Part shown: one piece after another, positions 35,803 to 44,742 of the stretch | How the letters are laid out: every line of letters begins with the position of its first letter | Position numbering within the stretch: the first letter of the stretch is position 1 | Assembly: GCF_963665445.1 (NCBI RefSeq) | Contig: NZ_OY762276.1 | Coordinates: 3,652,601 to 3,716,600, forward strand | DNA: 64,000 nt | Direction of reading: 5' to 3' | Source of the DNA: an uncultured Desulfobulbus sp. | GTDB taxonomy: Bacteria; Desulfobacterota; Desulfobulbia; Desulfobulbales; Desulfobulbaceae | Program-made: the position numbers and the translations under genes | The notes under the pieces: generated by a model | Told to the model about the DNA's origin: nothing | The model's input: only the letters and a program-made list of their open reading frames with translations | Database searches by the model: none

Positions 35803-36825
35803 ATGGCAATCAACAGACGAGATTTTCTCAAATTTTCGGCGGGTGCCGGACTGATGGCGACGGCGGGGGCCGCTCCCACCCAGGCCTCACCGCGGGGCGA
35901 GCTCTCTCCTGACGCGGTCGGCATCCTTTACGATGCAACCCTCTGTATCGGCTGCATGTCGTGTATGGTCAACTGCAAGAAGGCCAATGCCGAACCCGGA
36001 GGCGCCCTCTACCACCGGGAAACAGCAGGCACCATTCCCTATGAATATCCCGAGGGCGATCCCATCTACGACGCCCCCAAAAAACTCTCCGCCCACACCC
36101 TCTGCGTCATCAAGGCCTACCAGGATGACAGCCCTACAGATCGCCGCAAAGACGGCCCAACATTCTCCTTTATCAAGCAGCACTGTCTCCACTGCCTGGA
36201 ACCGGCCTGCGTGTCGGTCTGCCCGGTGGCGGCCCTGCAGAAACAGCCCGGAACCGGCATTGTCACCTACAACAAAAACCGCTGCTTCGGCTGCCGCTAC
36301 TGTCAGATTGCCTGCCCCTTCGGCATTCCCACCTACGAGTGGCACAAGGCTTCACCCTCGGTGGTCAAATGCCAACTGTGCAACCACCGCTATGCCCAGG
36401 GCAAGTACTCCGCCTGCTGCGAGGCCTGCCCCACCGGCGCCTCGATCTTCGGCAAGGTCAAGGACTTGCGGGAAGAGGCGAAACGGCGTCTGACACTCAA
36501 ACCAGGTGAGACCTATGCCTACCCGGTGAAACGGGTTGACGGCGACGAACGGACCGATCAGGTGGTCAAAGACTATGTCGATCATATCTACGGCATGGAG
36601 GAAGCCGGCGGCACCCAATATCTCTTTCTCGCCGGGGTCGACTTCGACAAACTCGGATTCAATCCCAAAATCACCAATCAGGTTTACCCTGATTTCACCT
36701 GGGATTACGTCTCCCACGTGCCTGCACTGATCGCCACCCTGTTGATCGCCGGCACAGTGACCCGTATCGCCACCCAAAAAATGGAGAAAAAGAAAATCGA
36801 CGATGAGAAAGGGGACGCCGCCTGA
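35803..36825 (+). CDS. hybA: Hydrogenase-2 iron-sulfur subunit (HybA)
   Basis: 340 residues with a Tat signal (NRRDFLKFSAGAGLMATAGAAPTQA) and four ferredoxin-type cysteine groups: CIGCMSCMVNC, CLHCLEPACVSVC, CFGCRYCQIAC and CQLCNHRYAQGKYSACCEAC. A C-terminal membrane segment (VPALIATLLIAGTVTRIA) anchors it. It passes electrons from the hydrogenase small subunit to the NrfD-type protein HybB. It lies 22 bp after hybO. Confidence 0.94.
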   Translation: MAINRRDFLKFSAGAGLMATAGAAPTQASPRGELSPDAVGILYDATLCIGCMSCMVNCKKANAEPGGALYHRETAGTIPYEYPEGDPIYDAPKKLSAHTLCVIKAYQDDSPTDRRKDGPTFSFIKQHCLHCLEPACVSVCPVAALQKQPGTGIVTYNKNRCFGCRYCQIACPFGIPTYEWHKASPSVVKCQLCNHRYAQGKYSACCEACPTGASIFGKVKDLREEAKRRLTLKPGETYAYPVKRVDGDERTDQVVKDYVDHIYGMEEAGGTQYLFLAGVDFDKLGFNPKITNQVYPDFTWDYVSHVPALIATLLIAGTVTRIATQKMEKKKIDDEKGDAA

Positions 36826-36900
36826 ACCGTTCGGAGATCCCATCTCGCAAATATTTCATGCATCTCATTCCCTTTCTCACAAGGCGTAAAGGAGAACACC

Positions 36901-38601
36901 ATGGCCCAAAAAATCACCATTGATCCTGTCACTCGAATTGAGGGGCATCTGCGCATAGATTGCGAAATCGATAACGGCAAGGTTACCAACGCATGGTCAT
37001 CCGGGCAGATGTGGCGCGGTATCGAGATCATTCTCAAAGGCCGCGACCCGCGTGAGGCCTGGGCATACACCCAGCGTATCTGCGGCGTCTGCACCACGGT
37101 GCATGCCATGGCTTCGGTTCGTGCGGTGGAAGACGCACTCAAACTGGAAATTCCGGCCAATGCCCATTTCATCCGCAACCTGATTGTCGGTGGGCACGGA
37201 ATCCACGACCATATGGTCCATTTCTATCAACTCTGCGCCCTGGACTGGGTGGATATCGTCTCCGCGACCACGGCGGATCCCAAGGCAACCGCGGCCCTGG
37301 GGCAAAAACTCTCGGACTGGAAGGGCAACAGCATTCAGGAAATCACCGCGGTTCAGGACCGGCTGAAAAAATTCATCGCCAGCGGCCAGTTGGGCATCTT
37401 TGCCAGCGGCTACTGGGGACACCCGGCGATGAAACTTTCCCCGGAGGTCAACCTCCTGGCCGCGACCCACTACCTCCAGGCCCTGGAGTACCAACGCAAA
37501 ATCAACAAGGTGGTGGCTATTCTCGGGAGCAAGACCCCACACATCCAAAACCTCGCCGTGGGAGGTGTGACCAATCCGATCAACCCCGACAGCCCGGCCA
37601 ACCTGACCCTTGAGAAACTGTTCCACATCAAAACCCTGATCGACGAGGTCGGCGACTTCATCAACCAGGCCATGCTCACCGATGTAGCCGCCATTGGCGC
37701 CTTTTATGCCGACTGGACGCAATACGGTGCCGGCGTGCTCAACTACCTCTCCGTGCCCGACATGCCCATGGACAGCAAGGGGACCCGATACGCCCTGCCC
37801 GGCGGATTCATCCCAGGCGGAGATATCAGCAAATTTGCCCCCATCAAGAGCCAGCAGGACAAGGTACTCTACGATTCGATCAAGGAATCGATCAAACACT
37901 CCTGGTACAACGGCAACTGGGATCGCTCGCCCTACGAGGAGGATACCGTGCCCAAATACACCGGCTATGAGTACGACAACAAATATTCCTGGGTCAAGTC
38001 GCCCACCTTCATGGGCCAACCCGCCCAGGTCGGCCCGCTGCCACACGTGGTAGCCATGTATCTTGCCGGTCACGCCGTCACCAAACAGCTGGTCGACCAG
38101 ACCCTGGCAGGCGTCTCGGCCATCGCCGGAACCACGGTCGGCATCGGTGCTCTCCACTCCACCATCGGTCGCATTGCCGCCCGCGTGGTCCGCTGCGCGG
38201 TGCTGCACGATGCCATGAAGGGACAGTGGCAGGCCCTGCTCGACAATATCGGCAAGGGAGATCTCGACACCTTCAACGCCCCGGTCTTCCCGCGCGGCGA
38301 GCAACGGGGCACCGGCTTCCACGAGGCGCCCCGAGGCATGCTCTCCCACTGGATCGTGATTGAAAACGGCAAAATCAAGAATTACCAGGCGGTCGTCCCC
38401 TCGACCTGGAATGCCGGCCCCCGCAACAGCCAGGATGCCCTCGGCCCCTATGAGGCTTCACTTTTGGGCAATCCAGTGGCCGATGCGGAGCTGCCGCTCG
38501 AGGTGTTACGTACGGTCCACTCCTTTGACCCCTGCCTGGCCTGCGCCATCCACCTGGTGGATGGTCAAAAAACACCGTTAGCAAAGGTGAAGGTCCTATG
38601 A
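36901..38601 (+). CDS. hybC: [NiFe] hydrogenase large subunit (HybC type)
   Basis: 566 residues. The Ni-Fe ligands are in RICGVCTTVH (N-terminal) and DPCLACAIH (C-terminal); all four are Cys, so this is not a selenocysteine enzyme. After the last His a 15-residue tail (VDGQKTPLAKVKVL region) remains to be cut off by the HybD protease. The PVTRIEGHLRI start and GGHGIHDHMVHFYQLCALDW block are typical of group 1 uptake enzymes. It is exported with HybO by hitchhiking on the Tat signal. The hypA-F maturation genes are not in the window. Confidence 0.96.
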   Translation: MAQKITIDPVTRIEGHLRIDCEIDNGKVTNAWSSGQMWRGIEIILKGRDPREAWAYTQRICGVCTTVHAMASVRAVEDALKLEIPANAHFIRNLIVGGHGIHDHMVHFYQLCALDWVDIVSATTADPKATAALGQKLSDWKGNSIQEITAVQDRLKKFIASGQLGIFASGYWGHPAMKLSPEVNLLAATHYLQALEYQRKINKVVAILGSKTPHIQNLAVGGVTNPINPDSPANLTLEKLFHIKTLIDEVGDFINQAMLTDVAAIGAFYADWTQYGAGVLNYLSVPDMPMDSKGTRYALPGGFIPGGDISKFAPIKSQQDKVLYDSIKESIKHSWYNGNWDRSPYEEDTVPKYTGYEYDNKYSWVKSPTFMGQPAQVGPLPHVVAMYLAGHAVTKQLVDQTLAGVSAIAGTTVGIGALHSTIGRIAARVVRCAVLHDAMKGQWQALLDNIGKGDLDTFNAPVFPRGEQRGTGFHEAPRGMLSHWIVIENGKIKNYQAVVPSTWNAGPRNSQDALGPYEASLLGNPVADAELPLEVLRTVHSFDPCLACAIHLVDGQKTPLAKVKVL

Positions 38602-39107
38602 GCCAACAAAAGGTCAAGACGCTGGTGTTGGGCATCGGCAATCTGCTCATCGGCGATGAAGGGGTCGGCTGCAAAACCGCAGGTGAACTTGCGCGCCGAT
38701 ACTCCTTGCCGGAAAGCGTGGAGTGTGTGGACGGCGGTACCGCCGGATTTGAACTGCTGAGCATGATCGATGACAAGGAGCATCTCATTCTCATCGATGC
38801 CCTAAAAAACGATCAACGGCCCGGAACCGTGGTTCTGGTCGAGGGAGAACATGTACCCAAGGCTTTTCTCGCCCGGACCACTCCACACCAGTTGGGCATC
38901 TGTGACGTGCTCGCTGCAGCCCAACTCAGCGATACCATGCCAAAAAGTCTGACGCTCTACGGCATCGAACCCAAGCAGCTCGAGGTCGGAATCGGCCTTT
39001 CTCCGGAAGTGGAGGCCGGTATGGAAAAAACCATCGGAGCAGTTGTGCAGCAACTCCGTCACTTTGGATATGAGGTGAACCCCTATGGAATCCAATCCGA
39101 ATATTAA
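38598..39107 (+). CDS. hybD: Hydrogenase maturation endopeptidase (HybD)
   Basis: 169 residues of the HyaD/HybD family, which cut the C-terminal tail of the large subunit after Ni insertion. The nickel-sensing acidic residues are in GIGNLLIGDEGVG and in LILIDALKN, with His in TTPHQLGICDVL. The start overlaps the hybC stop codon (ATGA), so enzyme and protease are coupled. Its end overlaps the hybB start by 23 bp. Confidence 0.94.
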   Translation: MSQQKVKTLVLGIGNLLIGDEGVGCKTAGELARRYSLPESVECVDGGTAGFELLSMIDDKEHLILIDALKNDQRPGTVVLVEGEHVPKAFLARTTPHQLGICDVLAAAQLSDTMPKSLTLYGIEPKQLEVGIGLSPEVEAGMEKTIGAVVQQLRHFGYEVNPYGIQSEY

Positions 39108-40209
39108 AACATGGACACCGGCCACCATCGTCATGGTGGCGCTGATCATTCTCGGCAGTGGAGTCGCCGCCTATCGCCTCCTGTTTGGCTTGGGAGCGGC
39201 CACCAACATGAACGATGGCTTCCCCTGGGGGTTCTGGCTGGGCCTGGACGTCCTCGGCGGGGTGGCCATGGCCGCCGGCGGTTTCATCATCGCCTGCGCC
39301 GTCTATCTCTTTAACTGGAAGAAATACCGCCCCATTGTCCGCCCGGCGATTCTCACCGCCTTTCTCGGTTACCTGATGGCGGTGGCCGCGATCTTTCTTG
39401 ACATCGGTCACCCCTTCCGCCTTCCACATCCGATGTTCATGTGGCAGTATCACTCGGTCATGTGGGTCGTGGCGATGCATGTCATCTTCTACACCACGAC
39501 CCTGGCACTGGAGTTCAGCCCCATGCTCTTTGAGCGGCTGGGCTGGCAGAAGGCGCGAAAAGCGGTGGGCAAAGTGATGGTGGGGGCGGTCATCTTCGGC
39601 GTCATGCTCTCTACCCTGCATCAATCATCTCTGGGTGCGGTCTTTCTCATCGCTCCTGAAAAGATGTCGCCGCTGTGGTGGGACACCAAACTGCCCTTTC
39701 ATTTCCTGGTCTCCGCGGTGGCCATGGGGCTTTCCATGGTCAGTTTTGAAACCATGCTCAGTGCCAAATTCCTGGGGCACAAGGTCGACAAGGAAATCTT
39801 CTTTGGCCTGGCCCGCGGGGTGCTGATGGTGCTTGTTTTTTACCTGCTGCTCAAACTCTACCAACTCTATGCCGTTGCCAGCCCCAAGATGGCATTCGAT
39901 GGTTCGGTGGAGGGCAATATGTATGTACTGGAGATGCTTATCGGAGTCATTCTGCCGATTGCCATCCTCAGCGTTAAAAAGTTTCGCACCAACGTCAACA
40001 CGGTTTTTTCAGTCAATATACTGGTTATCACCGGCGTTCTTTTAAACCGAATGAATGTCTGCCTGTTCTCCTTTGAGAGCTACAACACCTGGCATGGTGC
40101 ATCCTACTCACCGTCGTGGAAAGAATTCCTGGTCTCCCTGGGGATCATCTCCCTGGGCGTGTTCCTCTACAAGATGTCGGCAAAGCACCTGCCGCTTTTT
40201 TCCCACTAA
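39085..40209 (+). CDS. hybB: NrfD-family membrane subunit (HybB)
   Basis: 374 residues with about ten membrane segments. The PWGFWLGLDVLGGVAMAAGGF segment near the N terminus and the LHQSSLGAVFLIAPEKMSPLWWDTKLPFHFLVSA block are hallmarks of HybB/NrfD quinone-reactive anchors. It contains no haem or cluster motif. It would take electrons from HybA and reduce quinone, possibly contributing to proton translocation. Confidence 0.94.
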   Translation: MESNPNIKTWTPATIVMVALIILGSGVAAYRLLFGLGAATNMNDGFPWGFWLGLDVLGGVAMAAGGFIIACAVYLFNWKKYRPIVRPAILTAFLGYLMAVAAIFLDIGHPFRLPHPMFMWQYHSVMWVVAMHVIFYTTTLALEFSPMLFERLGWQKARKAVGKVMVGAVIFGVMLSTLHQSSLGAVFLIAPEKMSPLWWDTKLPFHFLVSAVAMGLSMVSFETMLSAKFLGHKVDKEIFFGLARGVLMVLVFYLLLKLYQLYAVASPKMAFDGSVEGNMYVLEMLIGVILPIAILSVKKFRTNVNTVFSVNILVITGVLLNRMNVCLFSFESYNTWHGASYSPSWKEFLVSLGIISLGVFLYKMSAKHLPLFSH

Positions 40210-40233
40210 CCTGAGGTCAAGGAGGGATGTTTG

Positions 40234-40551
40234 ATGCAGCTGTTCATACGATACAGTCAATCAGCGGCCATGGCCCTCGCCGTTCTCGCAGGACTGTTGA
40301 TCATCTCTCAGGGAGGCAGCCAAGCCGAGGAGGGTTGCGGGCCGATGGTGGAAAATAAATGCAGCAGTTGTCATTTCGTCACCCACATCTGCGCTAAAAT
40401 CGATCAAGGCAAAGGGAGTTTCTATTGGAAAAGAATCATTGAGAACATGGTGATCAGCGGCATGGTTGCCACCGACAAGGAACAGGGGCAGCTGGTCCAA
40501 TGCCTGGCATCCCCGGATACCAAGGTCCGGGCGCTCTGTCCCAAGCCCTAA
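40234..40551 (+). CDS. Small exported cytochrome c-like protein in the hyb operon
   Basis: About 105 residues with an N-terminal export signal (residues 1-31, AAMALAVLAGLLIISQGGSQA) and one CXXCH haem site, CSSCH (Cys43-His47). Two further cysteines flank it (Cys35, Cys53), then a helical tail with Met residues (IIENMVISGMVA) that could provide the sixth ligand. The ATG at 40234 follows AAGGAGGG. It lies 24 bp after hybB, before a terminator, so it is likely a last member of the hydrogenase operon. Standard Hyb systems lack a cytochrome, so this is an addition. Confidence 0.78.
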   Translation: MQLFIRYSQSAAMALAVLAGLLIISQGGSQAEEGCGPMVENKCSSCHFVTHICAKIDQGKGSFYWKRIIENMVISGMVATDKEQGQLVQCLASPDTKVRALCPKP

Positions 40552-40575
40552 CCGTTGGCCAAAGGTAATTTTTTT

Positions 40576-40603
40576 GGGGGAACGAGTGCCTCGCTCCCCT
40601 TTC
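40576..40603 (+). terminator. Probable terminator of the hyb operon
   Basis: GGGGAACGAG pairs with CTCGCTCCCC with one mismatch around TGC, followed by TTTCTTCTT. Confidence 0.65.
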
Positions 40604-40697
40604 TTCTTCCCCCTCAAGGACTCCCACGCGGCGGTCGAAGAAATGGTGCTTCCGCCGAGGCTGAACACTTGACAACAGCCCGAATTTCCTTCACTCT

Positions 40698-41681
40698 ATG
40701 CACATGAAAACAACAGAGAATGTTGTCGACAATCCCATCGTGGTCGTCGATGACAACCCGGTGGTGGTCAAACTGCTTGAATCGATGCTGATCCGCGAGG
40801 GGTTTGCCGTGCAGACCGCGGCCAGCGGCCATGAACTGCTTGATCTGCTGGAGACCCTACAGGCGGACTTGATCCTTTTGGACATCGATATGCCCGGAAT
40901 ATCGGGAATTGAAACCTGCAAGCGGCTCAAGGCCAATCCCCGCACCTGTGAAATCCCGATCATCTTTGTGACCGCGAGCAACGACAAGGAACACATCATC
41001 GGCGGATTCAGTGCAGGTGCCCAGGATTACATCATCAAGCCCTCCACCAAGGAGGAGCTGCTGGCCCGGGTACGAACCCATCTGGCCCTGCACAAGAGCC
41101 AACAGGCGCTCAAGGCAAGTCAGGAGATGTATCGCCAACTCTCCTACATCGACGATCTCACCGGCCTCTATAACACCCGCTATCTGTATCGGGCCCTGCA
41201 GCGGCAGCTCAACGAACATCCACAGCAAGCGCTCTCTCTTGTGTTTATGGATATCGATTCCTTCAAGCAGGTGGTGGACACCTACGGACATCTCAACGGC
41301 AGCCGGACCATTGCCGAGCTGGCTGCGGTGGTAAAGCCGCTTTTAGCGGAAAACTGCTTTGGGGTGAGCTATGGAGGCGACGAATTCGTCGTTGTCCTGC
41401 CCGGTCACGATCGCCAGGCCGGCGGCCAGAAGGCCGAACAGATTCGAAGTGCCATTGCCGACAATCACTTCCTGAGCGATCAGCAGCTGGAGTTGCACAT
41501 CACGGTGAGCTGCGGCGTGGCCTCCTATCCGGAGGATGCGGAGACCATGGTCGACCTGCTGGGCAATGCCGACCATGCCCTGTTTGAAAGCAAACGCCGC
41601 GGTAAAAACGGGGTGGTAACCTATGCGCAGATGCAGGCCCTCCCCCAGACGGACGAGTTTCTGCCGGTGGAGGGGCGCTGA
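40698..41681 (+). CDS. PleD-like diguanylate cyclase (receiver plus GGDEF)
   Basis: 327 residues. The receiver domain has the acidic pair in VVVDDNPVVVK, the phospho-acceptor Asp62 in LILLDIDMPGISG and the Lys in DYIIKPSTKEEL. A short coiled linker (HKSQQALKASQEMYRQLSYIDDLTGLYNTRYL) leads to the GGDEF domain, whose active-site loop is intact (SYGGDEFVVVLPG). It should make cyclic di-GMP when phosphorylated. No histidine kinase is next to it. An ATG two codons on (40704) is another possible start. Confidence 0.93.
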   Translation: MHMKTTENVVDNPIVVVDDNPVVVKLLESMLIREGFAVQTAASGHELLDLLETLQADLILLDIDMPGISGIETCKRLKANPRTCEIPIIFVTASNDKEHIIGGFSAGAQDYIIKPSTKEELLARVRTHLALHKSQQALKASQEMYRQLSYIDDLTGLYNTRYLYRALQRQLNEHPQQALSLVFMDIDSFKQVVDTYGHLNGSRTIAELAAVVKPLLAENCFGVSYGGDEFVVVLPGHDRQAGGQKAEQIRSAIADNHFLSDQQLELHITVSCGVASYPEDAETMVDLLGNADHALFESKRRGKNGVVTYAQMQALPQTDEFLPVEGR

Positions 41682-41698
41682 GCACAACGCTCAGCCCC
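41675..41698. terminator. Shared hairpin between convergent genes
   Basis: GGGGCGCTGAG and CTCAGCCCC pair across CACAACG. It lies in the 27-bp space between the diguanylate cyclase gene and the convergent DUF1186 gene; T runs are weak, so its strength is uncertain. Confidence 0.55.
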
Positions 41699-41708
41699 CT
41701 GCACAAAC

Positions 41709-42548
41709 TTACTTTTTCCCTTTTTTCTTCTTTTTCGTTTTCTTTGGCTTCCCCTTCCCCTTGCCAATCCCCTTGGGCTCTGTTGCATCGCGATCTTCCT
41801 GCTGAAACTCGGAAAACCAGGAGATATAGTTATGGACGTCTGCAGGCATGCGGGCATTGACCCAGGTCGCCAAGTCCTCCATGGCCTGGTCCATGGTGCG
41901 GGACTCGGCCTGCTCCACCTGATCCATGGCAATAAAGGCCTCGGTCACAATCCCTTTGTCAAAGGCCTCTCGGATGGTCGCCATGGATTCTTTCGGGTGG
42001 AGATCGCACAGGGTCGCGGTCAAATTGCCCCAAAAATAGGAGTCTTTGGCCGCCTCCTCGCCAGTGAACAACCCTTGAAAAAATTCGACCACATCCAGAC
42101 GGCGTGCCGGATCAAAGGCGACCACGTAGGACAAGGCCTCCATCGCGGCGCAGCGGACAAACTGATCGACCTCACGGTTGCAGATCAAGTTCTTGATCGG
42201 TTCCAGGGAGGGACCGCAGGTTCGGTAGAGAAAGGTGGGCAGGGTCTCGGTGGTGAGATCGCCCCAGAGGTCGACCAACTGCTCATCGGGGATGGAAAAG
42301 GCGCGGATAAACAGCTCATGGGCCGCCGGCTCACGGAACTCGGAGAGCAGAAGCGCGGCGTAGACATGGGCATTGCGCATCTCAAGGCAGTACACCAGGG
42401 GATTGTCGCCCACCTCCGTGAGCACCTCCAACAGCGAGGGGGTAATTTCCTCCTGCATCTGCAGGGCCTGATCAACCTCCTCACGAAGGTAGGTGTCGCC
42501 GAGCTCGTCGAATTTGGCCAGCAAGATTGGGATGTCGGGATTAGTCAT
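41709..42548 (-). CDS. DUF1186 (HEAT-like) protein with lysine-rich tail
   Basis: 279 residues, acidic and helical, with the repeat-like pattern of the DUF1186 family: LVYCLEMRNAHVYAALLLSEFREPAAHELFIRAF, DLTTETLPTFLYRTCGPSLEPIKNLI, YVVAFDPARRLDVVEFFQGLFTGEE. The last 25 residues are a run of Gly, Lys and Pro (GKGKGKPKKTKKKKK), perhaps binding nucleic acid. Function unknown. Confidence 0.8.
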   Translation of the reverse strand: MTNPDIPILLAKFDELGDTYLREEVDQALQMQEEITPSLLEVLTEVGDNPLVYCLEMRNAHVYAALLLSEFREPAAHELFIRAFSIPDEQLVDLWGDLTTETLPTFLYRTCGPSLEPIKNLICNREVDQFVRCAAMEALSYVVAFDPARRLDVVEFFQGLFTGEEAAKDSYFWGNLTATLCDLHPKESMATIREAFDKGIVTEAFIAMDQVEQAESRTMDQAMEDLATWVNARMPADVHNYISWFSEFQQEDRDATEPKGIGKGKGKPKKTKKKKKGKK

Positions 42549-42640
42549 CAGCGCACCTCAGGCGTTAAGGGAAAAGTTGCGGCACTGTATATGCTTTTCC
42601 CCTGACCGTCAACCATGGGACACCGGTTCTGCCAACTCCG

Positions 42641-43306
42641 TCAGCGGTGCTCCTGGAGGAGGCGAATGCCGGAGGGGGTATTGGTTGCCGCAAGCCCGAG
42701 GGGGAGCAGCAGCTGAAAAACGGGACGGCCGAAATAAAACAGTTCGCGGCCAAGGCTGAGATGAAAAAGATTGGACACCCGGCCACGAAACTGCAGATCC
42801 CGGGCCACCAGGGCCTCGAGTTCAGCGTGCCGCTCGTCGGGGAGGGCCCCGGAGGACACCTGTTGATAGAGGGCCTGCAAATCAGGACAGGCGCAGGCCG
42901 CTTCGTACTCCTGCACCAGGGGCAGCAGGGGATCGTCGTCCTGGATACAGTCGAAGCGGGTCAACAGATCCTTCCCGGCAATGGCAAGGATCGGTGCAGT
43001 ATCGGTGCAGTCGAGCAGACCGCAGGCCATGGGTCGATGCTCATAGCGACTGCAGCCCTTGTTGGCCTCGTCGTAAAAAAGGCAGCACCAGGAGCCGTTC
43101 TTGCCGCTGAGCTTGAGAAACTCGCTGGCAACGGGTTCGGGTTCACCACCAAGCGGCTGCAGGGCAAGCTCGCCCTTGCGAACCGTGATCAGGTCTTCAA
43201 CACGGAGATACCCCGCCTGCAACAGCCCCAAATCCGGACCGTGCAGGGCCGGCCCGCCCTGCAGACAGCAGTTGCCGCACCGTTTGCACTGCGCCCCATC
43301 GCTCAC
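42641..43306 (-). CDS. YkgJ-family cysteine cluster protein
   Basis: 221 residues. The N-terminal motif CKRCGNCCLQGG and later WCCLFYDEANKGCSRYEHRPMACGLLDC are the Zn- or Fe-binding cysteine cluster of the YkgJ (UPF0153) family. The C-terminal 80 residues (ELFYFGRPVFQLLLPLGLAAT) are extra. Function is not established for the family. Its start overlaps the MOSC gene's stop by four bases, so both belong to the cysK operon. Confidence 0.85.
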   Translation of the reverse strand: MSDGAQCKRCGNCCLQGGPALHGPDLGLLQAGYLRVEDLITVRKGELALQPLGGEPEPVASEFLKLSGKNGSWCCLFYDEANKGCSRYEHRPMACGLLDCTDTAPILAIAGKDLLTRFDCIQDDDPLLPLVQEYEAACACPDLQALYQQVSSGALPDERHAELEALVARDLQFRGRVSNLFHLSLGRELFYFGRPVFQLLLPLGLAATNTPSGIRLLQEHR

Positions 43307-43734
43307 GGAAGCACATCCAGGCTGTCGCCACGCCGCAGGGTTCCGGGCACGATCACCTTGGTAAAAATGCCTTCACGTGGCATGATGCAATCGCCGACCT
43401 GCTTGAAGATTTCACAACCATGGTGGCATTTCTTGCCGATCTGGGTCACCTCGAGGACCACCTCGCCGCTCCCCAGCCGGGTGCCGATGGGCAAGCTGGC
43501 CAATGCCAGCCCCTCGGTGGTGATGTTCTCGGCAAAGGCACCGGGGTCCAGTTCCAACCCCTTGTTGCGCATGAAGTCGATCGACTCCTCGGCCAGCAGA
43601 CTGACCTGGCGGTGCCAGTCGCCCGCATGGGCATCACCGACAATACCGTGGTCCACCTGGAGCTCAACCTGCTCCACAGGTGCTTTGTTGACACCTTTTT
43701 TCTGACTTATGTTCAGCGATACAATCTTTCCCAT
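43303..43734 (-). CDS. MOSC domain protein
   Basis: 143 residues: MGKIVSLNISQKKGVNKAPVEQVELQVDHGIVGDAHAGDWHRQVSLL, the ENITTEGL segment, and GKKCHHGCEIFKQVGDC, which carries the Cys residues of MOSC domains. Stand-alone MOSC proteins are thought to bind or carry sulfur or Moco. The ATG at 43734 fits the family start; the frame to 43788 adds nothing recognisable. It follows cysK by about 75 bp, consistent with a link to cysteine sulfur. Confidence 0.87.
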   Translation of the reverse strand: MGKIVSLNISQKKGVNKAPVEQVELQVDHGIVGDAHAGDWHRQVSLLAEESIDFMRNKGLELDPGAFAENITTEGLALASLPIGTRLGSGEVVLEVTQIGKKCHHGCEIFKQVGDCIMPREGIFTKVIVPGTLRRGDSLDVLP

Positions 43735-43809
43735 ACTCTTTCTTCCAACGTGCTTGTGTAAAAAGAAACTGCCTTCGACAGCGTGCACCAGCCAGCCACT
43801 CGACCACGC

Positions 43810-44742
43810 TCAGACATCAAGGTCTGCCATCAGATCGGTACTCAGATAGCGCTCGCCGGTATCCGGCAGGATAAAAACGATCCGCTTGCCCCGGTATTCG
43901 AACCGTTTTGCCAGCTGCAGGGCGCCTGCCAGGGCCGCCCCGCCAGAGATACCGCAGAGAAGGCCCTCGCGCCGGGCCAACGTTCTTGCGGTTTCAATGG
44001 CCTCCTCGTTACCGACCCTGAGGACCTGGTCAATCACGGAGCGATCGACATTTCCCGGCACGAAGCCGGCACCGATCCCCTGTATTTTGTGTGGCCCCGG
44101 GTTTCCGCCGGAAAGCACCGGAGAGGCAGCCGGCTCCACCGCCACCACCTGAATATTGGCGTCCTGCTCTTTGAGGAATCGTCCCGCCCCGCTGAGGGTC
44201 CCCCCGGTCCCGACCCCGGCGACAAAGGCATGGATTTGCCCTTCACTCTGCTGCCAGATCTCCGGCCCGGTGGTGAGGTAATGCATGGCCGGATTGGCCG
44301 GATTGTTGAACTGATCCGGCATCCAGGCACCTGGGTTCGAGGCCTGCAGGGCGGTCGCTTTGGCCACGGCCCCCTTCATCCCCTCGCCAGCGGGGGTGAG
44401 GACCAGTTCCGCGCCGAGATAGAGCAGGAGTTTGCGCCGCTCGATGCTCATGCTCTCCGGCATGGTCAGAATCAACCGGTATCCGCGACTGGCGCTGACA
44501 CAGGCCAAGCCGATGCCGGTATTGCCGCTGGTCGGCTCGATAATGGTGCCGCCCGGTTGCAGCAGGCCCCGCTCCTCGGCATCATCGACCATGGCCACAG
44601 CCACCCGGTCCTTGATGCTGCCCAGGGGGTTGAAGGATTCAACCTTGGCCAACAACTCGACCCCAGTCTCGCCGCTGAGCCGCGCAAGCCGTACCAGGGG
44701 CGTGTTGCCCACGGCCCGGGTCACGTCCACACACATATTCAT
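43810..44742 (-). CDS. cysK: Cysteine synthase (O-acetylserine sulfhydrylase)
   Basis: 310 residues of the PLP fold-type II family. The PLP Lys44 is in [15 protein letters not shown]; the phosphate loop [14 protein letters not shown] and the substrate loop [11 protein letters not shown] are present, and [13 protein letters not shown] lies near the end. It joins sulfide and O-acetylserine to make cysteine. The start overlaps the cysE stop by four bases (ATGA), so both are coupled. Confidence 0.95.
   Translation of the reverse strand: MNMCVDVTRAVGNTPLVRLARLSGETGVELLAKVESFNPLGSIKDRVAVAMVDDAEERGLLQPGGTIIEPTSGNTGIGLACVSASRGYRLILTMPESMSIERRKLLLYLGAELVLTPAGEGMKGAVAKATALQASNPGAWMPDQFNNPANPAMHYLTTGPEIWQQSEGQIHAFVAGVGTGGTLSGAGRFLKEQDANIQVVAVEPAASPVLSGGNPGPHKIQGIGAGFVPGNVDRSVIDQVLRVGNEEAIETARTLARREGLLCGISGGAALAGALQLAKRFEYRGKRIVFILPDTGERYLSTDLMADLDV

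Noticed and set aside
38532..38560. Selenocysteine in the hydrogenase large subunit
   Set aside because: The C-terminal motif is read as DPCLAC with ordinary Cys codons and no in-frame TGA.
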